Numbered from the stretch's first letter, positions 1 to 9,014 are shown. The stretch: DNA of 64,000 nucleotides from Pontibacter silvestris (GCF_020907275.1 NZ_JAJJWI010000002.1:21431-85430), one strand, 5' to 3'. Notes: a model not told the origin generated them from the letters alone. Translations and numbers: made by a program.

Positions 1-491
1 AAATTAAATGGCTCTGAAGTTTTTTGCGTGGTGTCCTTGGTAAAAAGATTCCCCAGCGCATTAAAAAAACTGCTAAGGTTTAAAGTGTCTGAACCTTCAT
101 AAAAAATAAGGTTGGCTCTTGGCTCCTGAAGCTCCAGCGAAGCAATGGTTAAGGTGTTTGGGTGGAAAATGGAAAAAGTACTGATATTAGCTTCTGTACG
201 GCCAACATAGAACATTTCTTGGTTACGGTAATCAAGTACCTTTACCTGCTCTAGTATTACGTTGCTAAATAATTCTATGTCTACCCGGCCAATGGTAACC
301 TGATGCTTGATTTTATCGGAAAGGTAAGCAGCAGCCTCTTGTGCAACTTTAGTTTGCACAGCTGGTATGCGAATTGCTATAAAAACAACTGCAAATAAGA
401 GCAAAAGGAACAGGATTAGCCCTAAAACTATTTTTAGAACAGCTTTTCCTATAACTTTGAAGTAATTTATTGACTGTTGTTCTTTTTCCAA
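1..491 (-). CDS. TamB-like translocation/assembly module protein, N-terminal part (partial)
   Basis: This is the first ~163 codons of a gene that continues beyond the left edge. The reading frame is open across the whole stretch. It begins with a short polar segment, then one strongly hydrophobic segment (residues about 18-40, reading IVLGLILFLLLLFAVVFIAI), followed by the motif VTIGRVDIELFSNVILEQV typical of the N-terminus of AsmA/TamB-like proteins. TamB-family proteins sit in the inner membrane, span the periplasm and help assemble or lipidate the outer membrane. An in-frame stop lies eight codons upstream of a TTG at 491-489 and no ATG follows until about 280 nt later, so TTG is the likely start. 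That leaves only 3 nt between this start and the divergent tsaD start at 495. The TamB assignment rests on the N-terminus only, since the diagnostic C-terminal domain is outside the window. Confidence 0.7.
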   Translation of the reverse strand, partial: MEKEQQSINYFKVIGKAVLKIVLGLILFLLLLFAVVFIAIRIPAVQTKVAQEAAAYLSDKIKHQVTIGRVDIELFSNVILEQVKVLDYRNQEMFYVGRTEANISTFSIFHPNTLTIASLELQEPRANLIFYEGSDTLNLSSFFNALGNLFTKDTTQKTSEPFN

Positions 492-494
492 AAG

Positions 495-1514
495 ATGAGC
501 GTACCTACAATTTTAGCTATTGAATCTTCCTGCGACGAAACCTCTGCTTCCGTTATCAGCGGTGGCAAGGTATTGTCGAATATAGTTGCCACCCAGGCCG
601 TACATGAACAGTATGGCGGTGTGGTGCCTGAGCTAGCCTCCCGAGCACACCAGCAGAATTTGATTCCGGTGGTCTCGCAGGCCTTGCTTACGGCAAATGT
701 AACAAAAAGTGAGCTAAAAGCCGTTGCTTTTACCCGAGGGCCTGGTCTGTTAGGCGCTTTGCTAGTAGGCTGTTCTTTTGCCAAGTCTTTTGCTTTGGGC
801 ATGAACATTCCTCTAATTGAAGTAAACCATATGCAGGCCCATATCCTAGCGCATTTTATAGACGATCCTAAACCTAGTTTCCCCTTTCTGTGCCTTACCG
901 TTAGTGGCGGACACACACAAATTGTGCTGGTAAAAGATTATCTGGATATGGAGGTTATTGGCCTTACAACAGATGATGCCGTGGGGGAGGCATTTGATAA
1001 AACTGCCAAAATGCTTGGCTTGCCTTATCCCGGTGGGCCTATGCTGGATAAGACTGCAGCACTTGGTAACCCTGATGCCTTTGCCTTTCCGGTTGGCAAT
1101 ATGCCCGGTTATAATTATTCATTTAGTGGCATTAAAACTTCTGTTCTTTATTTTCTAAAAGACAAAACGAAAGACAACCCTGATTTCGTACCGGAGAACC
1201 TGCCGGATATTTGCGCCAGCGTGCAGAAGACACTTATAAAGACTTTGCTCAAGAAACTGGTTCAGGCATCTAAAGACCTAAATATAAATGAAATTGCTAT
1301 AGCTGGTGGTGTTTCGGCTAATACAGGTTTACGGCAGACTTTGCAGGACTTTGCAAAAAAGTATAAGTGGAATGTGTATGTCCCGGCTTTTGAGTATTGC
1401 ACCGATAATGCAGCTATGATTGCCATGGCAGCTCATTTTCAATACCTTAAAGATGATTTTGCTACGCAGTATGTAAGCCCGGAGCCGAAGCTGAAGATTC
1501 ATTCAGCTTTGTAG
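495..1514 (+). CDS. tsaD: tRNA N6-adenosine threonylcarbamoyltransferase TsaD
   Basis: TsaD transfers the threonylcarbamoyl group from TC-AMP to A37 of tRNAs that read ANN codons, working with TsaB and TsaE. The product is 339 aa, normal for the family. The N-terminus carries the signature ESSCDET, the metal-binding HMQAH motif lies at H112 and H116, the ASKHA phosphate-loop sequence VSGGHTQ follows, and near the C-terminus is the CTDNAAM block with the third metal ligand. The frame is open six codons further upstream to a TTG, but ATG at 495 gives the usual start just before the first beta-strand. The gene diverges from the TamB-like gene with almost no spacer. It is an essential housekeeping gene and the call is firm. 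Confidence 0.96.
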   Translation: MSVPTILAIESSCDETSASVISGGKVLSNIVATQAVHEQYGGVVPELASRAHQQNLIPVVSQALLTANVTKSELKAVAFTRGPGLLGALLVGCSFAKSFALGMNIPLIEVNHMQAHILAHFIDDPKPSFPFLCLTVSGGHTQIVLVKDYLDMEVIGLTTDDAVGEAFDKTAKMLGLPYPGGPMLDKTAALGNPDAFAFPVGNMPGYNYSFSGIKTSVLYFLKDKTKDNPDFVPENLPDICASVQKTLIKTLLKKLVQASKDLNINEIAIAGGVSANTGLRQTLQDFAKKYKWNVYVPAFEYCTDNAAMIAMAAHFQYLKDDFATQYVSPEPKLKIHSAL

Positions 1515-1855
1515 CCGTAGAATGCCTTGTATAGCAGTGGCAATGAGATGAGCTGTCATATCATCTTAGGTTGTAGATAAATAAAAATGTGTGTTGGGAA
1601 AGAAAGAATTAACCTTGGATTTGTTGCTCTTTGTTACTGAATAATGTTGTCATTTTATGTTTAAACTGCTGCTCTTGTATTGAATAAAAAGTTTAATAAT
1701 TGCGGGTATTTTATTGATTTTTAATGCTTTATGATTTTAAATATAGTTGTTCATGTAGTGTGCTTCATTTAAAAAGCAGAGCTGCTACTTGTAGTTTAAC
1801 AAAGATTCTAATTGATTATAAATCAGCCGAGATTTTGGCTTCTAATATTATTTGA
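1515..1855. other. AT-rich intergenic stretch upstream of smpB
   Basis: This 341-base gap between tsaD and smpB shows no convincing open frame, no RNA gene and no strong hairpin. It presumably carries the smpB promoter, but no full -33/-7 pair matching the Bacteroidota consensus was found. Confidence 0.5.
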
Positions 1856-2323
1856 ATGGCGAAAGAGAAAGAGAGGATAAAGAAGCACGTGAATATCGTT
1901 AACCGACGTGCCTCCTTTGAATATCAGTTCCTGGATAAATATACTGCAGGCATCATGCTGAAAGGTACCGAGATTAAGTCGATAAGAGAAGGGAAGGTAA
2001 ACATGCAGGAGGGGTATTGTGTTTTCCTAAACGGGGAACTGTGGTTGCACAACATGCATATTTCAACCTACACAGAAGGAACCTACAATAACCACGAGCC
2101 AACACGTGCCCGCAAGCTTTTGCTTAGTAAAAAGGAACTTCGCAAGCTGGAAGTTAATGCACAGGAGCAGGGGGTAACTATTATTCCTGTCCGGGTATTT
2201 ATTAGTGATAGAGGCTTTGCAAAGGTTGAAATTGCCTTGGCCCGTGGTAAAAAACTGTACGATAAACGTCAGGACATTAAAGAAAAGGATGTCAAACGGG
2301 AAATGGATAGAAGCGGTTATTAA
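1856..2323 (+). CDS. smpB: SsrA-binding protein SmpB
   Basis: SmpB binds tmRNA and delivers it to stalled ribosomes for trans-translation. The product is 155 aa, the normal length. Family motifs are clear: [18 protein letters not shown] near the start, then [13 protein letters not shown], then the LHNMHISTY and [11 protein letters not shown] blocks. The C-terminal tail is basic ([16 protein letters not shown]), matching the helix that enters the decoding centre. The ATG at 1856 is preceded by little that looks like a Shine-Dalgarno sequence. No tmRNA gene (ssrA) was found in this window. Confidence 0.97.
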   Translation: MAKEKERIKKHVNIVNRRASFEYQFLDKYTAGIMLKGTEIKSIREGKVNMQEGYCVFLNGELWLHNMHISTYTEGTYNNHEPTRARKLLLSKKELRKLEVNAQEQGVTIIPVRVFISDRGFAKVEIALARGKKLYDKRQDIKEKDVKREMDRSGY

Positions 2324-2471
2324 CGTTTTGGATTCAAAGTTATAAATGAAATTTAAGAAATGTTACTCGTTTATAACAGTATTAAAATATAGTTCTTTTT
2401 ATAACTTGCCAACTTAGAGGGGACTATTGGAATTGCGCCCTTTCATAATTCTAATTCAAAATTAAAAAAGA

Positions 2472-3245
2472 GTGGACTACGGAATTTGTATGCTTAGCTT
2501 GGTGCCTATGCGTGCCGAAACCTCAGACAAAGCTGAAATTGTATCTCAAATGCTTTTCGGCGAGTGTTATGAAGTCATTTGCAAGCAGGATAACTGGTAT
2601 AAGATTCAGTTGGCAACAGATGGGTACAGTGGATGGATTGACTTTAAGCAGCACACGCCGGTTTCAGTTCAGTATTATCAGGAGTGGATGACTGCAAAGC
2701 ATCCGAGGGTAATGGACCTTGTTCAATTTGTGAATGGTAAAGACTATAGAATTCCAGTTGGTATTGGCTGTTACCTTCCCTTTTATAATGGAACTGAAAT
2801 CAGGGTGAATGATAAGTTCTATAGTTATAGCGGAAAGTGTTCAACTATAGAATTGTATAATGATATAGATGAGCTTTTAAAGGTAGCAGCTAATTTCCTG
2901 AAGGCTCCTTATCTATGGGGGGGGAAATCAATATTCGGGATTGATTGCTCTGGTTTTGTACAACAGGTTTACGGCATTTGTGGCTACCAATTACCTCGTG
3001 ATGCAAGTCAGCAGATAGCTCATGGTAAAGAGGTTTATTTCGTTAACCAGACTCAACCTGGAGATTTGGCTTATTTCTCTAATAGTGATGGACGCATTAT
3101 TCATGTCGGGCTTTTGCTCGAAGATCAGAAGATTATGCATGCCAGCGGAGAGGTTCGCATTGATACTTTAGACCATAATGGTATTTACCGGACAGATTTC
3201 AAACGCTACTCTCATAACTTACGCAGCATTAAGCGTATCCTTTAG
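2472..3245 (+). CDS. SH3-domain NlpC/P60 family cell-wall hydrolase
   Basis: Predicted peptidoglycan endopeptidase of 257 aa (C40 family). Residues 1-60 look like a bacterial SH3 domain (WYKIQLATDGYSGWID). The catalytic NlpC/P60 domain follows from about residue 135, with GIDCSGF (Cys159) as nucleophile, IIHVGLLL (His211) as base, and a second conserved His223. The start is a GTG at 2472, giving MDYGIC, which fits the N-terminus I recall for this family in relatives; an ATG six codons in is the alternative. No signal peptide is visible, so export is uncertain even though the substrate of such enzymes is peptidoglycan. It stands alone between smpB and the HNH gene on the same strand. Confidence 0.88.
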   Translation: MDYGICMLSLVPMRAETSDKAEIVSQMLFGECYEVICKQDNWYKIQLATDGYSGWIDFKQHTPVSVQYYQEWMTAKHPRVMDLVQFVNGKDYRIPVGIGCYLPFYNGTEIRVNDKFYSYSGKCSTIELYNDIDELLKVAANFLKAPYLWGGKSIFGIDCSGFVQQVYGICGYQLPRDASQQIAHGKEVYFVNQTQPGDLAYFSNSDGRIIHVGLLLEDQKIMHASGEVRIDTLDHNGIYRTDFKRYSHNLRSIKRIL

Positions 3246-3328
3246 TCTTTTTTCTTATTTCTCAGGGTTTTACTATATACTATAGCTTATATTTTCGTAA
3301 AAGCTAAGCATACCTTTAGTGTTTAGCC

Positions 3329-3832
3329 ATGAGAGATAAAGCCCTAATCCTCAACCAAGACTATAGTGCTATTGCTGTCTGTACTATTCAAAAAGCGTTT
3401 CTGCTTGTTTATCTTCAGAAGGCAGAGCTTGTTTCTAAAGCAGAAGGTGCTTTTTTGCACTCCATTAGCCATTCTTTTCCTGTTCCGTCTGTTATCCGTT
3501 TGCAGCGATATGTAAAGGTGCCGTACTATGGCATTTCCCTAAGCAGGCACAATATCATGCGGCGCGACAGTTATGTTTGCCAGTATTGTGGTTCTATGAA
3601 GAACCTTACGCTTGATCACCTGCTGCCACGCTCACGGGGAGGGGCGACTAACTGGTTAAATTTAGTAACTGCCTGTTCTCGCTGTAATACGCGAAAAGGC
3701 GATCGTACTCCGGAAGAGGCAGGTCTTAAACTACAGCAGAAGCCTGTCAAACCATCTCTTCAGTCTTTTCTGCAACTTCACCTGGATAACCATAACCACG
3801 ACTGGCGCATTTATCTAGGAATAGAAAATTAA
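3329..3832 (+). CDS. HNH endonuclease family protein
   Basis: Predicted metal-dependent nuclease of 167 aa. The C-terminal half holds an HNH/McrA-type fold: a CxxC knuckle (C84, C87 in YVCQYCG), the catalytic DH motif in LDHLLPRSRGG (H97), an Asn in NWLNLVTAC, and a second CxxC (C116, C119 in CSRCNTRKG). The N-terminal ~75 residues (LNQDYSAIAVCTIQKAF) belong to a widely conserved bacterial group of stand-alone HNH proteins whose role is unknown. No restriction or toxin partner lies next to it, so a housekeeping or DNA-repair role is as likely as defence. Confidence 0.88.
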   Translation: MRDKALILNQDYSAIAVCTIQKAFLLVYLQKAELVSKAEGAFLHSISHSFPVPSVIRLQRYVKVPYYGISLSRHNIMRRDSYVCQYCGSMKNLTLDHLLPRSRGGATNWLNLVTACSRCNTRKGDRTPEEAGLKLQQKPVKPSLQSFLQLHLDNHNHDWRIYLGIEN

Positions 3833-4124
3833 TACTTACTGCTGTTGATTATTATAATTTAAAATTGTTAAATATATGATATAAAGATTGTTGATGTATA
3901 CTTGTGTAAGTATTAGTTTAAGGGCTACTTTTTGAATTAGGATTTCAGAAATGCAGGATTTAAGTAATTAAAGTGTTAAAACATTGCTGTATCTGTTAAT
4001 TAACTATTCAAAAACTACTAACACTTTTGAAAATCTTTGATAGAGCCTCAATTGGTGTCGGTTTTGTTTAGCTATACTTCTCAAAATCAGTTTACTAAAT
4101 TTTATATGTCAACTAGTGTCACAG

Positions 4125-4155
4125 TTGGCTATTGTTACAAATTTTGTTACTTTTG
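4125..4155 (+). promoter_or_regulatory. Predicted Bacteroidota-type promoter for rpsA
   Basis: A TTG at 4125-4127 is followed after 20 nt by TACTTTTG at 4148-4155, matching the Bacteroidota sigma-ABfr consensus (-33 TTTG, spacing 19-21, -7 TAnnTTTG). It predicts transcription starting near 4162, about 97 nt before the rpsA ATG. The rest of the 426-nt gap 3833-4258 is AT-rich and shows no gene. Confidence 0.6.
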
Positions 4156-4258
4156 CATTTCATTCGGGTGAATGATCCTGGTTTATCGGGAAATGTAAAA
4201 TTAAACCAAACCGGTCTATTGCTCTAAACCGGTGGCTACATCAGAGCAAATTATTTAT

Positions 4259-6148
4259 ATGAGTAATTCTCCAGATAATTTTGATTGGGACAAGTTTGAG
4301 TCTCAAGGTTTCGGCGCTGGTTACAGCAAATCTGAGAAAGCCGAAATGGAACAAATGTACGACGACACCCTGACTACTGTACAGGAGCAGGAGGTTGTTA
4401 CTGGAACTGTTGTTGGTATCACTGATCGTGACGTGATTCTTAACATCGGTTTCAAATCTGATGGCTTGGTGCCAGTTTCAGAATTCAGAGACCTTCCTGA
4501 TCTGAAACCAGGTGATCAGGTTGAAGTATTTATTGAAGACCAGGAAGATCCAAACGGTCAGCTTATCTTGTCTCGCAAGAAAGCTAAAATCGTTTCTGCC
4601 TGGGCTAAAATTTACGATGCGCTTGAGAACGACAACGTTCTGGAGGGTGTTGTTAAGAGAAGAACTAAAGGTGGTCTTATCATGGACCTGTATGGCGTTG
4701 AAGCCTTCTTGCCTGGCTCTCAAATTGACGTGAAGCCAATTCGTGACTTCGACGTATTTGTTGGTAAGAAAATGGAAGTGAAAGTTGTGAAAATCAATGC
4801 CGCTTTCGACAACGTAGTTGTTTCTCACAAAGTACTGATCGAGAAAGATCTGGAGCAGCAGCGTGCCGCTATCCTGAACAACCTGGAAAAAGGTCAGGTA
4901 TTGGAAGGCGTTATCAAGAACATGACAAACTTTGGTGTGTTCATCGACCTTGGTGGCGTAGATGGTCTGCTTCACATTACAGATATCTCTTGGGGACGTA
5001 TTAACCACCCAGAAGAAGTATTGAACCTTGACCAGAAACTGAATGTGGTAGTTCTTGACTTCGACGAAGACAAGAAACGTATCTCTCTTGGTATGAAGCA
5101 GCTTACGCCGCACCCTTGGGATGCACTTCCTGCTGAGGTTGAGGTTGGTTCAAGAGTACAAGGTAAAATCGTTAACGTGGCTGATTACGGCGCATTCCTG
5201 GAATTAATGCCAGGAGTTGAAGGTCTGATCCACGTTTCTGAAATGTCATGGTCTCAGCACCTGCGTAACCCACAAGACTTCATCAAACAAGGCGATGAGG
5301 TTGAGGCAGTTGTGTTGACTCTTGATAGAGAAGAGCGTAAAATGTCTCTTGGTATTAAGCAGCTTACTGAAGATCCTTGGACTAAAGAAGATGTGTTAAC
5401 GAAGTATGCAGTAGGCACGAAGCACACTGGCGTAGTTCGAAACCTGACTAACTTCGGTCTGTTCTTAGAATTGGAAGAAGGCGTAGACGGCCTTGTACAC
5501 GTATCTGACTTGAGCTGGACTAAGAAAATTAAGCACCCATCTGAGTTCGTTAAAGTTGGTGATAACCTGGATGTGATTGTTCTTGAGCTGGATGTTCCTA
5601 ACAGAAGACTTGCTTTAGGTCATAAACAACTGGAAGAGAACCCTTGGGATACTTTTGAAACTGTGTTCAACATTGGTTCTGTACACAAAGCTACTGTTCT
5701 TGAGAAATCTGACAGAGGTGCTGTACTGGAACTTCCTTATGGTATCGAAGGTTTTGCTTTCCCTAAAGGTTTAACTAAAGAAGACGGTTCTCAGGTTGAA
5801 GTTGGCGAAAGCATTGACTTCAAAGTAGCTGAATTCTCTAAAGAAGACCGCAAAATTATTCTTTCTCATACTGCTACTCACACTGAGAGCGCAGATGCTG
5901 CAAGAGTAGCAAAAGCTACTAAGAAAGCGACACCTGCTGCTGGTGAGACAAAAGCTCCTAAAGCTCCTAAAGTTCAAAAAGAGGCTGACCGTTCAACTCT
6001 TGGTGACCTGGATGCTCTATCTGCGTTGAAAGAGCAAATGATGGAGAATGAAAAAGAAGCTGGTGTTAAAAAGTTAGAGGCTGCTGCTGCTAAAAAAGCA
6101 AAAGACTCTAACGACGACGATGCTTCTGAAGAAGAAAACAATGCTTAG
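4259..6148 (+). CDS. rpsA: 30S ribosomal protein S1
   Basis: Ribosomal protein S1 binds mRNA and helps load it on the 30S subunit. The 629-aa product has six S1 RNA-binding repeats, recognisable by their first strands: VVTGTVVGI, VLEGVVKRR, VLEGVIKNMTNFG, VQGKIVNVADYG, HTGVVRNLTNFG and the most divergent, HKATVLEKSDRG. Repeats 3-5 carry the canonical GVDGLLHITDISW-type core. The last ~80 residues form a Lys/Ala/Glu-rich low-complexity tail. The frame is open to a GTG at 4232, but ATG 4259 (MSNSPDNFDWDKFE) matches the usual start in relatives. The codons look strongly biased, as expected for a highly expressed gene. A promoter upstream and a strong terminator downstream make it a single-gene unit. 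Confidence 0.96.
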   Translation: MSNSPDNFDWDKFESQGFGAGYSKSEKAEMEQMYDDTLTTVQEQEVVTGTVVGITDRDVILNIGFKSDGLVPVSEFRDLPDLKPGDQVEVFIEDQEDPNGQLILSRKKAKIVSAWAKIYDALENDNVLEGVVKRRTKGGLIMDLYGVEAFLPGSQIDVKPIRDFDVFVGKKMEVKVVKINAAFDNVVVSHKVLIEKDLEQQRAAILNNLEKGQVLEGVIKNMTNFGVFIDLGGVDGLLHITDISWGRINHPEEVLNLDQKLNVVVLDFDEDKKRISLGMKQLTPHPWDALPAEVEVGSRVQGKIVNVADYGAFLELMPGVEGLIHVSEMSWSQHLRNPQDFIKQGDEVEAVVLTLDREERKMSLGIKQLTEDPWTKEDVLTKYAVGTKHTGVVRNLTNFGLFLELEEGVDGLVHVSDLSWTKKIKHPSEFVKVGDNLDVIVLELDVPNRRLALGHKQLEENPWDTFETVFNIGSVHKATVLEKSDRGAVLELPYGIEGFAFPKGLTKEDGSQVEVGESIDFKVAEFSKEDRKIILSHTATHTESADAARVAKATKKATPAAGETKAPKAPKVQKEADRSTLGDLDALSALKEQMMENEKEAGVKKLEAAAAKKAKDSNDDDASEEENNA

Positions 6149-6178
6149 TTAGCTTAAGCTTGTTATATAATAGAAGAG

Positions 6179-6205
6179 GCCCTGGAGAAATCCAGGGCTT
6201 TTTTT
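6179..6205 (+). terminator. Rho-independent terminator of rpsA
   Basis: A perfect 8-bp stem GCCCTGGA/TCCAGGGC with a GAAA tetraloop is followed by seven T residues, 30 nt after the rpsA stop codon. Confidence 0.93.
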
Positions 6206-6335
6206 GTACTTGCCAGCGTCGTGTTAGCTGTTACTTTACCTGTTTTATAATTTAAGTTATTACAAGCTTAAGCCTTCATAGTTTTTACATGTTTTATTAG
6301 AAACCATTAGAGCGGATCCGTAAATAACAAACATC

Positions 6336-7310
6336 ATGAAAGTTTTTGTTACTAAACCAATACCTGATATAGGAATACATTTGATGCAGGATCAGGGAAT
6401 TGATGTTACAATATGGGACCAGGATAGGCCACTAATGCAGCAGGAATTAATCGAGATCACAAAGCAACATAGTGCCTTGCTCAGCGTCGGGCCGAATAGA
6501 CTTGATGCAAATTTTCTGAAAGAATGCAGACACCTAAAGGTAATCGCTCTTTATTCTGTTGGATACGATCATATAGATGTGGAAGCTGCTGTACAAAGCA
6601 CTATTCCGGTTGCAAACACACCCAATGTACTAAGCGATGCTACTACTGATATTGCTTTTATATTGATGCTTGCCGTTTCCAGAAAAGCCTTTTACATGCA
6701 CAAGCAGATTATAAACGGTGCGTGGAACTCTAACAGGTCTACAAAAGCTAATTTAGGCATTGAGCTTAAGAATAAAACGTTAGGAATTCTAGGGTTAGGT
6801 CGGATTGGCCAGGAGATGGCAAAGCGTTGTAAAGGGGCCTATAATATGAACATCCTTTATTGTAATCGTGCTGCTAACATGGTAGCTGAGGAAGAGCTGC
6901 AGGCAACAAAAGTAAGTTTTGCAGAACTTCTTCAGCGAAGTGACGTGCTTTCGGTGCATTGTTCATTAACTGCCGAGACAAAAGGTGTTTTCGATTTAGC
7001 TGCTTTTAAAAAGATGAAACCCTCCGCAATATTTATAAATACTGCACGAGGTCAAATTCATCAGGAACAGGATTTGATAAAGGCATTGCAAGACGGAATT
7101 ATTTGGGGAGCAGGCTTAGATGTGACCAACCCTGAACCAATGAAACCTGATAACCCATTGCTCTTTATGCCTAATGTAGCAGTTTTGCCGCATATAGGTT
7201 CGGCAACGGTAGAAGCCAGAAATGCAATGGCCAGGCTGGCTGCTGAAAATATTATCTGTGGCTTGAAAGGCGAAAGATTACCTAATATCGTTAATCCAGA
7301 AGTTTATTAA
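6336..7310 (+). CDS. D-isomer-specific 2-hydroxyacid dehydrogenase (glyoxylate/hydroxypyruvate reductase type)
   Basis: NAD(P)-dependent reductase of 324 aa. The split N-terminal catalytic domain is followed by a Rossmann domain with GLGRIG at 153-158. All three catalytic residues are present: Arg238 in NTARGQ, Glu267 in DVTNPEP and His286 in LPHIGS. The overall pattern (VGYDHID, TPNVLSDATTDIAF) is closest to glyoxylate/hydroxypyruvate or gluconate 2-dehydrogenases (GRHPR/GyaR type) rather than to SerA or D-lactate dehydrogenase, but the substrate cannot be fixed from sequence. It stands between rpsA and the nuclease gene with its own spacer on each side. Confidence 0.88.
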   Translation: MKVFVTKPIPDIGIHLMQDQGIDVTIWDQDRPLMQQELIEITKQHSALLSVGPNRLDANFLKECRHLKVIALYSVGYDHIDVEAAVQSTIPVANTPNVLSDATTDIAFILMLAVSRKAFYMHKQIINGAWNSNRSTKANLGIELKNKTLGILGLGRIGQEMAKRCKGAYNMNILYCNRAANMVAEEELQATKVSFAELLQRSDVLSVHCSLTAETKGVFDLAAFKKMKPSAIFINTARGQIHQEQDLIKALQDGIIWGAGLDVTNPEPMKPDNPLLFMPNVAVLPHIGSATVEARNAMARLAAENIICGLKGERLPNIVNPEVY

Positions 7311-7584
7311 ACGGATCGCTTAAATAGCGAATAAGTTAACGTGGCATGCTTAAAGCAACTCTTGAATATAAAAGTTTAATACTTTGAATACTGTCCTTAG
7401 CTATTTAAGATTGACTTAAGGCGGCTTCTGTTATTAATATAAATCCACTCTTTGCAAATTCTGATTATTGTTAATTCAATTAGTTTCCATGTAAAGCAAA
7501 CTGCAAATTTTTTGTTACTTACCTTCTTTCCATAAAAATTTCAGAACTTTGCTTCTGAATAGTTTATCATCATACATAATCAGA

Positions 7585-8385
7585 ATGGCAGCTAAAGGTT
7601 TAACAAAGATACTTCTTGTTTGTTTGTGTTTGTCTCTTTCTTTCCAGTCGATGGCCTGGGGTTTATTGGGGCATCGTATAGTAGGAGAAATTGCAGAAAG
7701 GAACTTAACTCCTAGGGCAAGAAAGCAAATCAGGCAAATATTAGGTACAGAGTCGATTGCAATAGCCAGTAATTGGGCTGACTTTATAAAGTCAGATCCG
7801 TCTTATGATTACCTGAACTCATGGCACTACATTAATTTTTCTGAGGGACTTTCTCAAGAGAACTTTCAAACATATTTACAGCAGGATACAGTTACTGATG
7901 CCTACACCAAACTTAACTTTCTGATAAAAGAGTTAAAGAAAAAGGATCTGCCCCAGGATAAAAAACAACAGTATCTGCGGCTTGTAATACATATGGTTGG
8001 AGATATGCACCAACCAATGCATGCTAGTAGGGCCGAAGATTTAGGAGGTAACAGAATCAGCGTAATGTGGTTTAATGAACGCTCTAACTTACATAGAGTT
8101 TGGGACGAGCAATTGATAGAGCATCAACAGCTAAGTTACACAGAGTATGCAGATGCCCTTAATCATGTTGCTATATCGCAAAATAAAGCGTGGCAGAAGC
8201 AGCCGGTGAGTCAGTGGTTATTTGAGTCTTACCAGATAAGTGAAAAATTGTATAATGAGATAGATGAGTCAGGAGAGAAATTAAGCTATCGTTATAACTT
8301 CGATCATCTGGAGACGTTAAATGAGCAACTGCAGAAAGGTGGTGTTCGCCTGGCAGGGGTGCTGAATGAAATATTTGGGAGCTAA
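7585..8385 (+). CDS. Secreted S1/P1 family zinc nuclease
   Basis: Predicted single-strand-specific 3'-nucleotidase/nuclease of 266 aa. An N-terminal signal peptide (residues 1-25, hydrophobic core ILLVCLCLSLSF) ends so that the mature protein starts at Trp of WGLLGHRIV, as required because this N-terminal Trp is itself a zinc ligand in the family. Other ligands of the trinuclear zinc site are visible: GH of LLGHR, the Asp of NWADF, His of WHYINF, HMVGDMHQPMH, and NLHRVWD. The frame is open to a TTG at 7549, but ATG 7585 directly precedes the signal peptide. It probably degrades extracellular nucleic acid to salvage phosphate or nucleosides. Confidence 0.92.
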   Translation: MAAKGLTKILLVCLCLSLSFQSMAWGLLGHRIVGEIAERNLTPRARKQIRQILGTESIAIASNWADFIKSDPSYDYLNSWHYINFSEGLSQENFQTYLQQDTVTDAYTKLNFLIKELKKKDLPQDKKQQYLRLVIHMVGDMHQPMHASRAEDLGGNRISVMWFNERSNLHRVWDEQLIEHQQLSYTEYADALNHVAISQNKAWQKQPVSQWLFESYQISEKLYNEIDESGEKLSYRYNFDHLETLNEQLQKGGVRLAGVLNEIFGS

Positions 8386-8496
8386 TTTTTCTGAGGAGGG
8401 AAGGTGTAACAGGCTGTTAGTGTGAGTCGTGCCTTTCCGATTAGATATCTTCCAACGCAGAAGGCAGATGTTTCTTTCAAAAAAAGGTGAGTATAG

Positions 8497-8527
8497 TTTG
8501 ACTAATATCTTTTCCTGTGTATATTTG
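8497..8527 (+). promoter_or_regulatory. Promoter of tRNA-Cys (Bacteroidota -33/-7 type)
   Basis: TTTG at 8497-8500 and TATATTTG at 8520-8527 are separated by 19 nt, an exact match to the Bacteroidota consensus. The predicted start point near 8534 lies just before the tRNA 5' end at 8541. Confidence 0.8.
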
Positions 8528-8540
8528 CACTCCCAATCAC

Positions 8541-8611
8541 GGTAACGTGGCCGAGTGGCTAGGCTCAGCTCTGCAAAAGCTGCTACAGCGGTTCGAATCC
8601 GCTCGTTACCT
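8541..8611 (+). tRNA. tRNA-Cys, anticodon GCA
   Basis: The sequence folds as a cloverleaf: acceptor arm GGTAACG/CGTTACC, D-arm starting GCCGAGTGGCTAGGC, anticodon arm CAGCT-CTGCAAA-AGCTG with anticodon GCA, and T-arm AGCGG-TTCGAAT-CCGCT. The discriminator base is T, the identity element for cysteine tRNA. The 3' CCA is not encoded. Coordinates run from the acceptor 5' base to the discriminator. It is the only tRNA gene found in the window. Confidence 0.97.
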
Positions 8612-8618
8612 CTGGCTT

Positions 8619-8656
8619 AAAAAGCTCATTAGAATTTATTTCTGATGAGCTTTTTT
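8619..8656 (+). terminator. Terminator of tRNA-Cys
   Basis: AAAAAGCTCAT pairs with ATGAGCTTTTT; the inner loop can extend the stem with AGA/TCT. A run of T residues closes the hairpin 8 nt after the tRNA. Confidence 0.88.
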
Positions 8657-8918
8657 GTTTTTAGCTTACAAGGGTTGCAGTACCTCTTTTATGCTGTTTT
8701 AGCGCCGATTTCAGTATGCTTTCGTACGCAATAAACCTTACCTTATTTTGTTAACATCCCTAATCTTTTACAGCAGATTTCCGTAATCTAGGTAACCTGA
8801 AAAGCACAACTTAACCTATCTTTTTAGCACAGCTAGTTTTAAATAATCAATTACAGAAAAAGCAAAGAATAACATCTTCATACTAAAAGGAATAACAGCA
8901 AAGATTAGTAGGAAAACA

Positions 8919-9008
8919 ATGGAGCTATGCTCAGTGTTTGGTAAATACAGACCCTTAGATGAAAGCTCTTGTAAGATGAAGAAAACAAACAAAGCTTACG
9001 CAGTATAG
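8919..9008 (+). CDS. Possible 29-codon small ORF ahead of the cyanophycin synthetase gene
   Basis: An ATG at 8919 opens a 29-residue frame (beginning MELCSVFGKY, ending KTNKAYAV) that stops 6 nt before the cphA ATG. The bases TAGGA lie just upstream of its start, better than most ribosome sites here. It resembles no family known to me. It could be a small protein or a translationally coupled leader for cphA, or chance. The rest of the 358-nt gap between the tRNA terminator and cphA shows nothing recognisable. Confidence 0.25.
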   Translation: MELCSVFGKYRPLDESSCKMKKTNKAYAV

Positions 9009-9014
9009 TAACCC

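Noticed and set aside
467..916. 149-codon minus-strand frame over tsaD
   Set aside because: It is the shadow of tsaD; the real minus-strand gene here is the TamB-like one, in another frame.
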